Of a DNA stretch of 5,720 bases, positions 1-5,720 are shown piece after piece. The DNA is taken from positions 1 through 5,720 of the forward strand of contig JAISXN010000074.1 of assembly GCA_031270525.1 (NCBI GenBank), read 5' to 3'. The translations under genes were made by a program, and so were the position numbers. How positions within the stretch are numbered: position 1 is the stretch's first letter; the number at the start of each line of letters is the position of its first letter. The DNA comes from Candidatus Symbiothrix sp. (GTDB lineage: Bacteria; Bacteroidota; Bacteroidia; Bacteroidales; Azobacteroidaceae). Under the pieces are notes generated by a model, which worked only from the letters and a program-made list of their open reading frames with translations, searched no databases and was not told the DNA's origin.

Positions 1-599
1 CTCTTGCCAAACATTTTCCCAATAACAAAGCCATAAAATTTCTTGACTGGTTTACATATAGTGATAACAGCATTGACGGGCAGAGTCGCAAAAAAGCATA
101 TTCTTTTTTTGAAAGCAACCTTGTTGATACAGAGGATATTGGAACAACAAAAAGCTTACAGCAAATTCACGCATATATTTTTGGCGGGCTTTACGATTTT
201 GCCGGACAGATAAGACAAAAAAACATTTCAAAAGGCGGCTTCCAGTTTGCAGTAGCTCACTTCTTGGGCGGTACATTAAAGCAAATTGAACAAATGCCCG
301 AAAATACATTCGAAGAAATTGCCGATAAATATGTGGAAATGAACATTGCCCACCCGTTTATGGAAGGCAATGGGCGAAGCACACGCATTTGGCTTGATTT
401 GATACTGAAAAAACGCCTGAGAAAATGTGTAGATTGGAGTAAAATTAACAAAAACGATTATCTGAGTGCAATGGTAAAAAGTTCCATGAACAGTACGGCA
501 CTAAAAAACTTGCTAAAAAATGCCCTAACCGATGAAATCAACAGCCGCGAAATGTTTATGAAAGGAATAGACTATTCATATTATTACGAAGAGAATTAA
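1..599 (+). CDS. Fic-domain AMP-transferase (AMPylase), class III-like, 5' end cut by the window
   Basis: The reading frame is open from base 3 to the TAA at 597-599 and gives 198 residues with no start codon in a plausible place, so the N-terminus lies outside the window. Similar stand-alone Fic proteins are about 200 residues, so probably only a few are missing. The core motif [12 protein letters not shown] (visible residues 117-128) fits HxFx(D/E)GNGRxxR in full: H117 is the catalytic base, E121 the metal ligand, and the GNGR loop with R128 holds the ATP phosphates. The stretch FAGQIR...GGFQFA before it is the usual flap region. Fic enzymes transfer AMP from ATP to target hydroxyl side chains; the target here is unknown. 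The C-terminus ends SYYYEEN, resembling the class III inhibitory helix (S/T)xxxE(G/N), with S192 and E196. No antitoxin gene is visible downstream; an upstream partner cannot be excluded. The enzyme class is near certain; its role as toxin or regulator is open. Confidence 0.93.
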   Translation, partial: LAKHFPNNKAIKFLDWFTYSDNSIDGQSRKKAYSFFESNLVDTEDIGTTKSLQQIHAYIFGGLYDFAGQIRQKNISKGGFQFAVAHFLGGTLKQIEQMPENTFEEIADKYVEMNIAHPFMEGNGRSTRIWLDLILKKRLRKCVDWSKINKNDYLSAMVKSSMNSTALKNLLKNALTDEINSREMFMKGIDYSYYYEEN

Positions 600-620
600 A
601 ATTGTGTTATGTTCTCTTTC

Positions 621-638
621 TTGGAAAATTTTTTCCAA
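621..638. repeat. 18-bp palindrome, TTGGAAAA-TT-TTTTCCAA
   Basis: Perfect 8-bp arms surround a 2-bp centre, 21 bp after the Fic stop codon and about 25 bp upstream of the presumed spt promoter. In RNA it would be a weak AU-rich hairpin with no U-tract after it on either strand, so it is a poor intrinsic terminator. It could be a dyad operator for spt or a marginal 3' end for the Fic transcript. The sequence does not decide between these. Confidence 0.45.
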
Positions 639-644
639 AATATA

Positions 645-673
645 TTTCATTTAAGAAAATATTCTTATCTTTG
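645..673 (+). promoter_or_regulatory. Probable Bacteroidota-type promoter of spt
   Basis: TATCTTTG at 666-673 fits the Bacteroidota -7 consensus TAnnTTTG exactly. The -33 match is weak: TTTC at 645-648 with 17 bp spacing, against the usual TTTG at about 19-21 bp. Transcription would start near 680, leaving a leader of roughly 80 nt. The position just upstream of spt, after a 3' end and in AT-rich DNA, supports the call. The poor -33 element keeps confidence moderate. Confidence 0.5.
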
Positions 674-677
674 CAGC

Positions 678-721
678 CTGCTTTTTACTCAGGAATGGAG
701 TCAGAAGGGAGCGAAAGGCAG
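678..721 (+). promoter_or_regulatory. Possible structured 5' leader of spt
   Basis: Bases 678-686 (CTGCTTTTT) can pair with 713-721 (GAAAGGCAG) as a 9-bp stem with two G-U pairs. Inside it, ACTC (687-690) can pair with GAGT (698-701) around a 7-nt loop. The segment is more GC- and purine-rich than the AT-rich DNA around it and lies between the presumed transcription start and the AT-rich 40 nt before the ATG. It does not match a riboswitch class I can recognise. The pairing was found by eye and could be chance. Confidence 0.3.
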
Positions 722-762
722 AAATATTGAGATAATTTTTTGATTAATTTTAATATTTATTT

Positions 763-1962
763 ATGAACCTTCTTGTTGAGAAATTGGGGAAATATGATAT
801 TCCGCAAAGAGCGAAAGCCGCAGGCTTGTATCCTTACTCAAAAGTGATCCAAAGCGATCAGGATACGGAAGTAATTATTAACGGTAGAAAGGTTTTAATG
901 TTCGGTTCTAATTCCTATTTAGGACTGACAAACCATCCGAAGGTCAAAGAAGCAGCCATTGCCGCCACTAAGAAATACGGTACGGGAATGGCGGGCAGTA
1001 GACACCTCAATGGGACATTAGATATCCACGTAGAGTTTGAGCAGAAATTAGCAAATTTTGTTGGAAAAGATGAAGCAATGATTTATTCAACAGGATTTCA
1101 AGTCAACGAAGGAGTGGTATCTTGTCTGACCGGTCGAGAAGATTTTATTTTATGGGATGAATTAGACCACGCATCTATTATCGAAGGCCACCGTGTATCT
1201 TACTCCCAAAAATTGAAATTCCGTCACAACGACATGGATTCATTGGAAAAACAACTGATGAAATGTACCCCCGATAAAATTAAATTGATTGTGGTAGATG
1301 GCGTTTTCAGCATGGAAGGGGACATTGCCAATCTCCCCGAAATCGTTCGATTAGCCAAGAAATACAATGCCAACATTATGGTTGATGAAGCACACGGCTT
1401 AGGCGTTTTAGGACGGCAGGGACGTGGTACATGCGACTATTTCAATGTGATGCCCGATGTCGATTTAGTTATGGGAACTTTTAGTAAATCACTGGCTTCG
1501 ATAGGTGGATTTATTGCAGCTTCCGAACCGGTAATCAATTATTTACGACACAATTCACGTTCATACATTTTCAGTGCAAGCAGCACTCCGGCGGCGATAG
1601 CGGCGGCAAATGCTGCTTTTGACATTATGGTGAGCGAACCCGAAAGAATCGAAAATTTGTGGAAACTAACCGATTATGCCTTGAAAGGTTTCCGTGAAAT
1701 GGGTTGCGAAATCGGAAACACCTCTACGCCGATTATACCTATATATATCAGGGACAACGACAAAACGTTCTATGTAACGCGCGACCTGTTTGAACAGGGA
1801 ATCTTCGTCAATCCGGTAGTTTCTCCCGCAGTGTCTCCAAATGATACTTTGATCCGTTTCTCTTTGATGGCGACGAATACTTTTGACCAGATAGACCAGG
1901 CGATGGATAAAATAGAAAAAAGCCTGATCAAAGTGGATGCTTTACAAAAAATGTTAGTCTAA
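763..1962 (+). CDS. spt: Serine palmitoyltransferase (PLP-dependent alpha-oxoamine synthase)
   Basis: The 399-residue protein belongs to the alpha-oxoamine synthase group of fold-type I PLP enzymes. SPT condenses L-serine with a long-chain acyl-CoA to 3-ketosphinganine, the committed step of sphingolipid synthesis. Visible features are GTFSKSLASIGGF with K242 as the PLP lysine, VDEAHG with D208 and H211 contacting the cofactor, and DHASI with H136 stacking on the PLP ring. The start MNLLVEKLGKYDIP and the segments LKFRHNDMDSLEKQL and VDGVFSMEGDIANLPEIVRL resemble, from memory, the Bacteroides thetaiotaomicron SPT (about 394 residues) more than BioF or Kbl. A close relative such as 2-amino-3-ketobutyrate CoA ligase is the main alternative. 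The ATG at 763 gives a normal length; it has no Shine-Dalgarno sequence, as is usual in this phylum. The gene appears to be monocistronic, and its last 9 bp overlap the convergent dnaX. No terminator is visible after it. Confidence 0.9.
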   Translation: MNLLVEKLGKYDIPQRAKAAGLYPYSKVIQSDQDTEVIINGRKVLMFGSNSYLGLTNHPKVKEAAIAATKKYGTGMAGSRHLNGTLDIHVEFEQKLANFVGKDEAMIYSTGFQVNEGVVSCLTGREDFILWDELDHASIIEGHRVSYSQKLKFRHNDMDSLEKQLMKCTPDKIKLIVVDGVFSMEGDIANLPEIVRLAKKYNANIMVDEAHGLGVLGRQGRGTCDYFNVMPDVDLVMGTFSKSLASIGGFIAASEPVINYLRHNSRSYIFSASSTPAAIAAANAAFDIMVSEPERIENLWKLTDYALKGFREMGCEIGNTSTPIIPIYIRDNDKTFYVTRDLFEQGIFVNPVVSPAVSPNDTLIRFSLMATNTFDQIDQAMDKIEKSLIKVDALQKMLV

Positions 1963-3639
1963 ACGAAGATTAAATTCTTGCACTAAGTTTTTTAAGCTCG
2001 GATTCTTATCGACCATATACAAATATTTTTCCCTATCGGTAAACAATGTTTGTGTATGGTCTTCTACTTTTATCTTAATATTCAATTCGAGACTGTTGTT
2101 TTTCAATGCAGAAAAAAGATATTCTTTAATGCTTGTTTTGTTTTCCTGAAAATAATCGGCTTGTTCTGGATTTAACACTTCTATTTCGAATCTGCAATCG
2201 TCCTTCAACAAGGGATTTATATATAACATCGTTTTTTTTAGATAAATATCTTCCGATTGATTGGCATAGTCTTTCCAGGATTTGATTAAATCTTCTTGAG
2301 AAAAAGGCTGGTTTTGAATCGAATTTTCCGTTTGCAAAGAAGCTGTTTGGGGCATGCTTGCCTGTTCCGGTTCGCCGTTAAGCCTCACCCTTGCGATTGA
2401 TTTGCCGGGATCGGCGGAGGTTTTTGGGGGATTTGAGTCTTCAATAACCTTAAGGTCTTTAAGGTCTTTAATGTCATTAACGTCCTTAAGATTTTCTTTC
2501 CCAATCGCCTCAATTACAATTTTTTTTTTATCTCCTTCCACAGGAGAAACTCTTGACTGGCAAAGCCGTACCAGCAGTAATTCAATTGAAAACCGTTTAT
2601 TTTTACTGTACCGGTAATTCAAATCCGTTTCATTCGTCAATTCCATGGCTTTGTACAAAAAGGTCGTTTCACAACGGCGCGCCAGTTCCAGGTATTTCTC
2701 TTTGACGGCGTCACCCACCTCAAACAAAACAATCGTTTGCGGATCTTTGCAAACCAACAAATCCCGGAAGAATAAAGCTAAACCGCTAATAATGTGCTGT
2801 CCGTCAAAACCTTTGCTCAAAATTTCATTCAGGAGTAACAAACATTGCGGAACGTCGTTTTGCAAAATGGCGTCCGTAATACGGAAATAATAATCATAAT
2901 CCAAGACATTCAGGTTCTCAATAACCGTCTTGTAAGTTACGTTTCCCTGCGAAAAACTGATTACCTGGTCGAAAATCGACAAAGCGTCGCGCATTCCGCC
3001 ATCGGCTTTATGTGCAATGATATTTAGCGCTTCACGTTCGTAACTAATATTTTCCTGTTTGGCAACATATTCCAAATAATCAACAATGTCATTGATACTG
3101 ATTCGGTTAAAATCATAAATCTGACAACGGGAAAGAATTGTCGGCAAAATTTTATGCTTTTCGGTAGTCGCCAGAATAAAAATGGCATGATGTGGCGGCT
3201 CTTCCAGAGTCTTCAAAAAAGCGTTGAAAGCCGATTGGGTGAGCATGTGTACTTCATCAATGATATACACTTTGTATCTCCCTAATTGCGGCATAATGCG
3301 CACCTGCTCGGTCAAAGCGCGAATATCATCGACCGAGTTATTTGACGCGGCGTCTAACTCGTGAATATTCAGCGAACGGTTCTCATTGAACGAGCGGCAT
3401 GATTCACATTCATTGCAGGCTTCGCCGTCCGGCGCCGGATGAAAACAATTGATGGTCTTGGCAAAAATACGCGCACAAGTAGTTTTCCCTACCCCGCGCG
3501 GACCGCAAAATAAATAAGCATGTGCTAATTTATTATTGATGATTGCATTTTTAAGCGTAGTAGTCAATGATTTTTGACCTACTACCGACTGAAAAGTGGA
3601 AGGACGATACTTTCTCGCCGAAACAACATAATTATCCAT
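1954..3639 (-). CDS. dnaX: DNA polymerase III clamp-loader subunit tau/gamma
   Basis: The 561-residue product is the ATPase subunit of the clamp loader, which opens the sliding clamp and loads it on primed DNA; the tau form also ties polymerase and helicase together. Visible motifs are Walker A GPRGVGKTT (46-54), a zinc module with C65, C75, C78 and C81, Walker B YIIDEVH (D128, E129), the SRC motif (170-172, R171 acting in trans on the neighbour's ATP) and sensor 2 GGMRDAL (214-220, R217). The collar domain runs to about residue 365. A charged, low-complexity linker (about 370-445) follows, then a C-terminal domain (about 446-561) ending EKYLYMVDKNPSL...LRLD as in other Bacteroidales. E. coli tau is longer (643 residues). 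The linker begins with a possible frameshift site. The ATG at 3637-3639 is followed by the conserved start VSARKYRPSTF, and a good promoter lies close upstream. The gene is divergent from degP and convergent with spt. Confidence 0.97.
   Translation of the reverse strand: MDNYVVSARKYRPSTFQSVVGQKSLTTTLKNAIINNKLAHAYLFCGPRGVGKTTCARIFAKTINCFHPAPDGEACNECESCRSFNENRSLNIHELDAASNNSVDDIRALTEQVRIMPQLGRYKVYIIDEVHMLTQSAFNAFLKTLEEPPHHAIFILATTEKHKILPTILSRCQIYDFNRISINDIVDYLEYVAKQENISYEREALNIIAHKADGGMRDALSIFDQVISFSQGNVTYKTVIENLNVLDYDYYFRITDAILQNDVPQCLLLLNEILSKGFDGQHIISGLALFFRDLLVCKDPQTIVLFEVGDAVKEKYLELARRCETTFLYKAMELTNETDLNYRYSKNKRFSIELLLVRLCQSRVSPVEGDKKKIVIEAIGKENLKDVNDIKDLKDLKVIEDSNPPKTSADPGKSIARVRLNGEPEQASMPQTASLQTENSIQNQPFSQEDLIKSWKDYANQSEDIYLKKTMLYINPLLKDDCRFEIEVLNPEQADYFQENKTSIKEYLFSALKNNSLELNIKIKVEDHTQTLFTDREKYLYMVDKNPSLKNLVQEFNLRLD
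2437..2490 (-). repeat. Six 9-bp tandem units in the dnaX linker
   Basis: Residues 384-401 read in triplets as LKD-VND-IKD-LKD-LKV-IED. The units are CTTAAGGAC, GTTAATGAC, ATTAAAGAC, CTTAAAGAC, CTTAAGGTT and ATTGAAGAC, so the similarity is in the DNA as well as the protein. The array is in frame, begins ten codons after the A10 run and adds a hydrophobic-Lys-Asp periodicity to the disordered linker. It looks like growth by replication slippage in a tolerant region. Confidence 0.75.
2510..2537 (-). other. Candidate slippage/frameshift site in dnaX (A10 run)
   Basis: The coding strand carries ten consecutive A (+ strand T run, 2520-2529) over codons 371-374, read as GAT AAA AAA AAA ATT. Gaining one A, or a -1 ribosome shift, gives K-K-K-N-C-N then TGA (2510-2512), a 376-residue product. 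Losing one A, or a +1 shift, gives K-K-K-L then TAA (2514-2516), a 374-residue product. Both products would keep the ATPase and collar domains and lose the linker and tau domain, as gamma does. AAGGAG (2532-2537 on the + strand as CTCCTT) lies 2 nt before the run. E. coli makes gamma by -1 frameshifting and Thermus thermophilus by slippage on an A run. Use of this site is inferred. Confidence 0.55.
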
Positions 3640-3663
3640 CGTGAATTAAAAAAAAATTTCATA

Positions 3664-3695
3664 CAAAAGTAATCAAAAATTTGATTGATTACAAA
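3664..3695 (-). promoter_or_regulatory. Bacteroidota-type promoter of dnaX
   Basis: On the minus strand, TTTG (3692-3695, -33 element) is followed after 20 bp by TACTTTTG (3664-3671), an exact TAnnTTTG -7 element. Spacing and both elements match the phylum consensus. Transcription should start near 3657-3660, leaving a leader of only about 20 nt, with a run of nine T at its very beginning (3648-3656 as A on the + strand) and no Shine-Dalgarno sequence. Confidence 0.75.
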
Positions 3696-3846
3696 TACAC
3701 CCGTACTGCCATTCTGTCTGTTAAACAGCGTTAAGACTTGCATACTCCGGTTAAATAGTTTAAAATATATGCTAAAAGACAGGTTCTGCACGTTATTTGT
3801 AGAGACTAAGTTGAAAAAGAATAATTACATAAAACAATTTGAAATT

Positions 3847-5394
3847 ATGAAAATTACATGGAAATTATTATTTGGTTTTATTCTGGTAAGTTTGCTCAGC
3901 GCTTTTATCGCTGTCGGAACTTATTCGCACCTGAATAAAAATAAGGGAACGGTTGTTGCTGCGGAACCGTTCAATCAAGGAGATTTTCGCGCAGTAGGTT
4001 TCACTAACGCCGCCGAAAATATTGATTTTACAAAGGCTGCCGAACAAAGTATCAATGGCGTTGTCCACATCAAATCAATTGCCAATCCGAATCCTTCCGA
4101 CAGGCAACAAAAGGAATATTTCGATCCTTTTGAATTTTTCTTCGGAGGAGGCGGAAACCGGTATTCTCAACGCCAACCCCGCGTAGGCTTCGGTTCGGGA
4201 GTGATTATTTCTACCGATGGATATATCGTAACCAATAATCACGTGATTGACGGCGCCGACGAAATCGAAGTTACAACCAACAGCGACAAGACCTACAAAG
4301 CGAAACTGGTCGGACGCGACGAATTGACTGACGTCGCCTTGCTGAAAATCGACGGAAAAGACTTACCCGTCATACCGTTTGGCGATTCGGACGCTTTGAA
4401 AGTCGGGGAATGGGTTTTGGCTGTCGGCAATCCGTTCAATTTAAGTTCAACGGTTACTGCCGGAATTGTAAGCGCAAAAGGACGGGGAAACATTTCTCCC
4501 GGCGCTTATTCCAACCCAAATCCTTATGGCAACAGGCAGGGACAAGCCGTACAGCGAAAAATTGAATCTTACATTCAAACCGACGCTGCCGTAAATCCGG
4601 GAAACAGTGGCGGCGCTCTGGTAAACACCCGTGGCGAATTGGTGGGAATTAACACCGCAATTTACAGTGAAACAGGAAATTACGTTGGTTATTCTTTTGC
4701 CATACCTATCAGCATTGTTAAAAAAGTCGTTACCGACATCAAACAATACGGTACGGTTCAGAGAGCGCTATTGGGCGTATCTGTCATCGAATTGTCGAAA
4801 TTGAAAGAATCAGACCCCGATACATTTAATAAACTGAAAGTGACCGAAGGCGTTTACGTCGAAGGATTCGCTTCCAACAGCTCCGCCAAGAAAGCCGGAA
4901 TTGAAATCGGAGATGTTATTACCGCTATTAATGATGCAAAAGTAAGAACTTTTGCCGACCTGCAAGGCCAATTGAGTCGCTATAATCCCGGTAATAAAGT
5001 AAAGGTTCAGGTACAACGCGGAAATTCCCAAAAGAATTTCAACATTGAACTGAAAAATGACCAAGGTACGACGGAAATCACAAAATACCAATCTCCTGAA
5101 GATATTTTGGGCGCATCTTTCAAAGAATTAAACCGGGATACCAAAATGAAATTAGGAATCAATTTTGGAATAGAAGTTACCGGTTTGTCGAATGGAAAAC
5201 TGAAAACAGCCGGAATCAAAAACGGTTTCATTATTTTGACGGCCAATGACACGCGCATTTCTACTTCCGGTGAATTGATAAAAATCGTTCAAGCGATTAT
5301 GAAGCAGGAGCCGGACAACAGAGGTTTATTTATCCGTGGATTCTATCCGGATATTAAAAAGGTGGAATATATCGCAATAGATTTGAACAATTAA
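3847..5394 (+). CDS. degP: DegP/HtrA-type periplasmic serine protease with two PDZ domains
   Basis: The ATG at 3847 gives 515 residues beginning MKITWK and a hydrophobic segment (about 7-24), a signal peptide or membrane anchor; no clear cleavage site is seen. The frame is open 54 codons further upstream, but that part has no family resemblance and would bury the signal. The protease domain (about 58-300) has the triad H132 (TNNHV), D162 (TDVALL) and S254 (GNSGG). The aromatic-glycine segment DPFEFFFGGGG (93-103) is the LA-loop region of the HtrA family. PDZ1 lies at about 305-400 and a more divergent PDZ2 at about 420-512. Such enzymes degrade or refold misfolded envelope proteins as oligomers. 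A 20-odd residue Gly/Pro/Asn-rich stretch (about 214-238) lies between GIVSA and the active-site serine strand. The gene is divergent from dnaX and followed by a hairpin terminator; htrA next to rpoD is, from memory, also found in Porphyromonas gingivalis. I saw no convincing promoter in 3696-3846. DegQ is the other possible name. Confidence 0.95.
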   Translation: MKITWKLLFGFILVSLLSAFIAVGTYSHLNKNKGTVVAAEPFNQGDFRAVGFTNAAENIDFTKAAEQSINGVVHIKSIANPNPSDRQQKEYFDPFEFFFGGGGNRYSQRQPRVGFGSGVIISTDGYIVTNNHVIDGADEIEVTTNSDKTYKAKLVGRDELTDVALLKIDGKDLPVIPFGDSDALKVGEWVLAVGNPFNLSSTVTAGIVSAKGRGNISPGAYSNPNPYGNRQGQAVQRKIESYIQTDAAVNPGNSGGALVNTRGELVGINTAIYSETGNYVGYSFAIPISIVKKVVTDIKQYGTVQRALLGVSVIELSKLKESDPDTFNKLKVTEGVYVEGFASNSSAKKAGIEIGDVITAINDAKVRTFADLQGQLSRYNPGNKVKVQVQRGNSQKNFNIELKNDQGTTEITKYQSPEDILGASFKELNRDTKMKLGINFGIEVTGLSNGKLKTAGIKNGFIILTANDTRISTSGELIKIVQAIMKQEPDNRGLFIRGFYPDIKKVEYIAIDLNN

Positions 5395-5426
5395 AACTTG
5401 TTTTTGAATTATATTAATTGTTGTTA

Positions 5427-5472
5427 AAAAGTAGCTGTTTTATTTTATACCTTAAATAAAATAGCTACTTTT
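5427..5472 (+). terminator. Intrinsic terminator hairpin after degP
   Basis: Left arm 5427-5445 pairs with right arm 5454-5472 over 19 positions (18 Watson-Crick, one G-U at 5437/5462) around an 8-nt loop. The outer part is AAAAGTAGCT against AGCTACTTTT, so the stem ends in a T-tract (5469-5472) on the + strand and in a T-tract (5426-5430 as A) on the minus strand, as in bidirectional terminators. It starts 32 bp after the degP stop. The short T-tract and AT-rich upper stem are normal for low-GC genomes. Confidence 0.75.
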
Positions 5473-5473
5473 G
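5443..5473 (+). promoter_or_regulatory. Probable rpoD promoter, embedded in the terminator dyad
   Basis: TACTTTTG (5466-5473) is an exact TAnnTTTG -7 element; TTTT (5443-5446) at 19 bp spacing is a 3-of-4 match to the TTTG -33 element. Transcription would start near 5480, about 29 nt before the rpoD ATG. Nearly all promoter bases lie within the hairpin of the preceding terminator. A transcript starting here would not contain the hairpin. Confidence 0.6.
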
Positions 5474-5508
5474 CAAGTTTTCAGTATTCTCATACTAAAT
5501 TTTATTGA

Positions 5509-5720
5509 ATGAGGCAATTAAAAATTACCAAATCGATCACCAATCGGGAAAGCGCTTCTTTGGATAAATATCTCCAGGAAATTGGACGTGAAGACCTGAT
5601 TACCGTAGAAGAAGAAGTCGAATTGGCGCAAGCGATTAAAAGAGGCGACCGTGCCGCTTTGGAAAAATTGACGCGTGCAAATCTTCGTTTCGTCGTGTCT
5701 GTTGCAAAACAGTATCAAAA
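5509..5720 (+). CDS. rpoD: Primary RNA polymerase sigma factor (sigma-70), 3' end outside the window
   Basis: The first 70 codons are visible, plus two bases of the next. Sigma region 1.2 is clear: [20 protein letters not shown] (residues 17-36) followed by [11 protein letters not shown]. The beginning of region 2.1 follows: [20 protein letters not shown] (50-69), which binds the core enzyme. The start [15 protein letters not shown] leads directly into region 1.2 without a region 1.1, as in Bacteroidota primary sigma factors of about 285-290 residues. This sigma recognises the -33/-7 promoters seen elsewhere in the window, so it would serve its own gene as well as dnaX and spt. The ATG at 5509 is the natural start; there is no Shine-Dalgarno sequence. 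It lies 114 bp after degP and has its own promoter. A second group-2 sigma of this type is possible but less likely. Confidence 0.95.
   Translation, partial: MRQLKITKSITNRESASLDKYLQEIGREDLITVEEEVELAQAIKRGDRAALEKLTRANLRFVVSVAKQYQ

Noticed and set aside
52..451. Two minus-strand open frames opposite the Fic gene (52-309 and 257-451)
   Set aside because: They lie antisense to a clearly conserved Fic coding region and their translations show no domain.
1..599. Fic gene as a toxin-antitoxin pair
   Set aside because: No small antitoxin gene is visible on the downstream side, and the C-terminal inhibitory motif suggests self-control; the upstream side is outside the window.
2354..3027. Three plus-strand open frames opposite dnaX
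   Set aside because: They are low-complexity antisense translations of a conserved gene with no sign of independent coding.
3718..3728. Short palindrome CTGTT-A-AACAG between dnaX and degP
   Set aside because: Five-bp arms are common by chance in AT-rich DNA and there is no second copy nearby.
3582..3791. Minus-strand open frame of 69 codons over the dnaX start and promoter
   Set aside because: It lies in a different frame from dnaX, covers the promoter and has no recognisable protein features; chance opening in AT-rich DNA.
3796..3799. TTTG as the -33 element of a degP promoter
   Set aside because: No TAnnTTTG-like element lies 19-21 bp downstream; the best candidate there matches only at TA.
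3685..3846. An upstream in-frame extension of degP by 54 codons
   Set aside because: It has no family resemblance, overlaps the dnaX promoter region and would put 54 residues in front of the hydrophobic export signal. The ATG at 3847 begins a normal export signal.
4293..5258. Minus-strand open frames opposite degP
   Set aside because: They are antisense shadows of the conserved protease and PDZ domains, with no recognisable features.

Overview
The window reads as chromosomal DNA from a Bacteroidota bacterium, most likely Bacteroidales. The evidence is a short-type primary sigma factor that starts directly at region 1.2, a serine palmitoyltransferase of the Bacteroides type, -33/-7 promoters of the TTTG...TAnnTTTG kind, and AT-rich leaders without Shine-Dalgarno sequences. 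The family and species cannot be fixed from this sequence.

Layout from left to right: (1) the 3' part of a Fic-domain AMP-transferase gene (+), cut by the window edge but probably lacking only a few residues; (2) a 163-bp intergenic region with an 18-bp palindrome, a -7 promoter element and a possibly folded leader; (3) spt (+), serine palmitoyltransferase, the first step of sphingolipid synthesis; (4) dnaX (-), the clamp-loader subunit of DNA polymerase III, converging on spt and overlapping its 3' end by 9 bp; (5) a 207-bp divergent region with a near-consensus dnaX promoter; (6) a degP/htrA-type periplasmic serine protease (+); (7) a 19-bp hairpin terminator that also contains the promoter elements of the next gene; (8) the first 70 codons of rpoD (+), running off the right edge.

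Most of these genes are housekeeping: replication (dnaX), envelope protein quality control (degP), transcription (rpoD) and membrane lipid synthesis (spt). The Fic gene is the accessory element. No CRISPR array, transposase, integrase, tRNA or rRNA was seen. I found no wholly new multi-gene system.

The strongest non-routine signal is inside dnaX. A run of ten A on the coding strand lies exactly at the end of the clamp-loader core, and both alternative frames stop within two to four codons after it. This is what a tau/gamma switch by transcriptional slippage or ribosomal frameshifting would look like. The second is the degP-rpoD junction, where terminator hairpin and promoter occupy the same bases. 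Smaller points are a 9-bp tandem repeat in the dnaX linker and a Fic C-terminus close to the class III self-inhibitory motif with one changed position.
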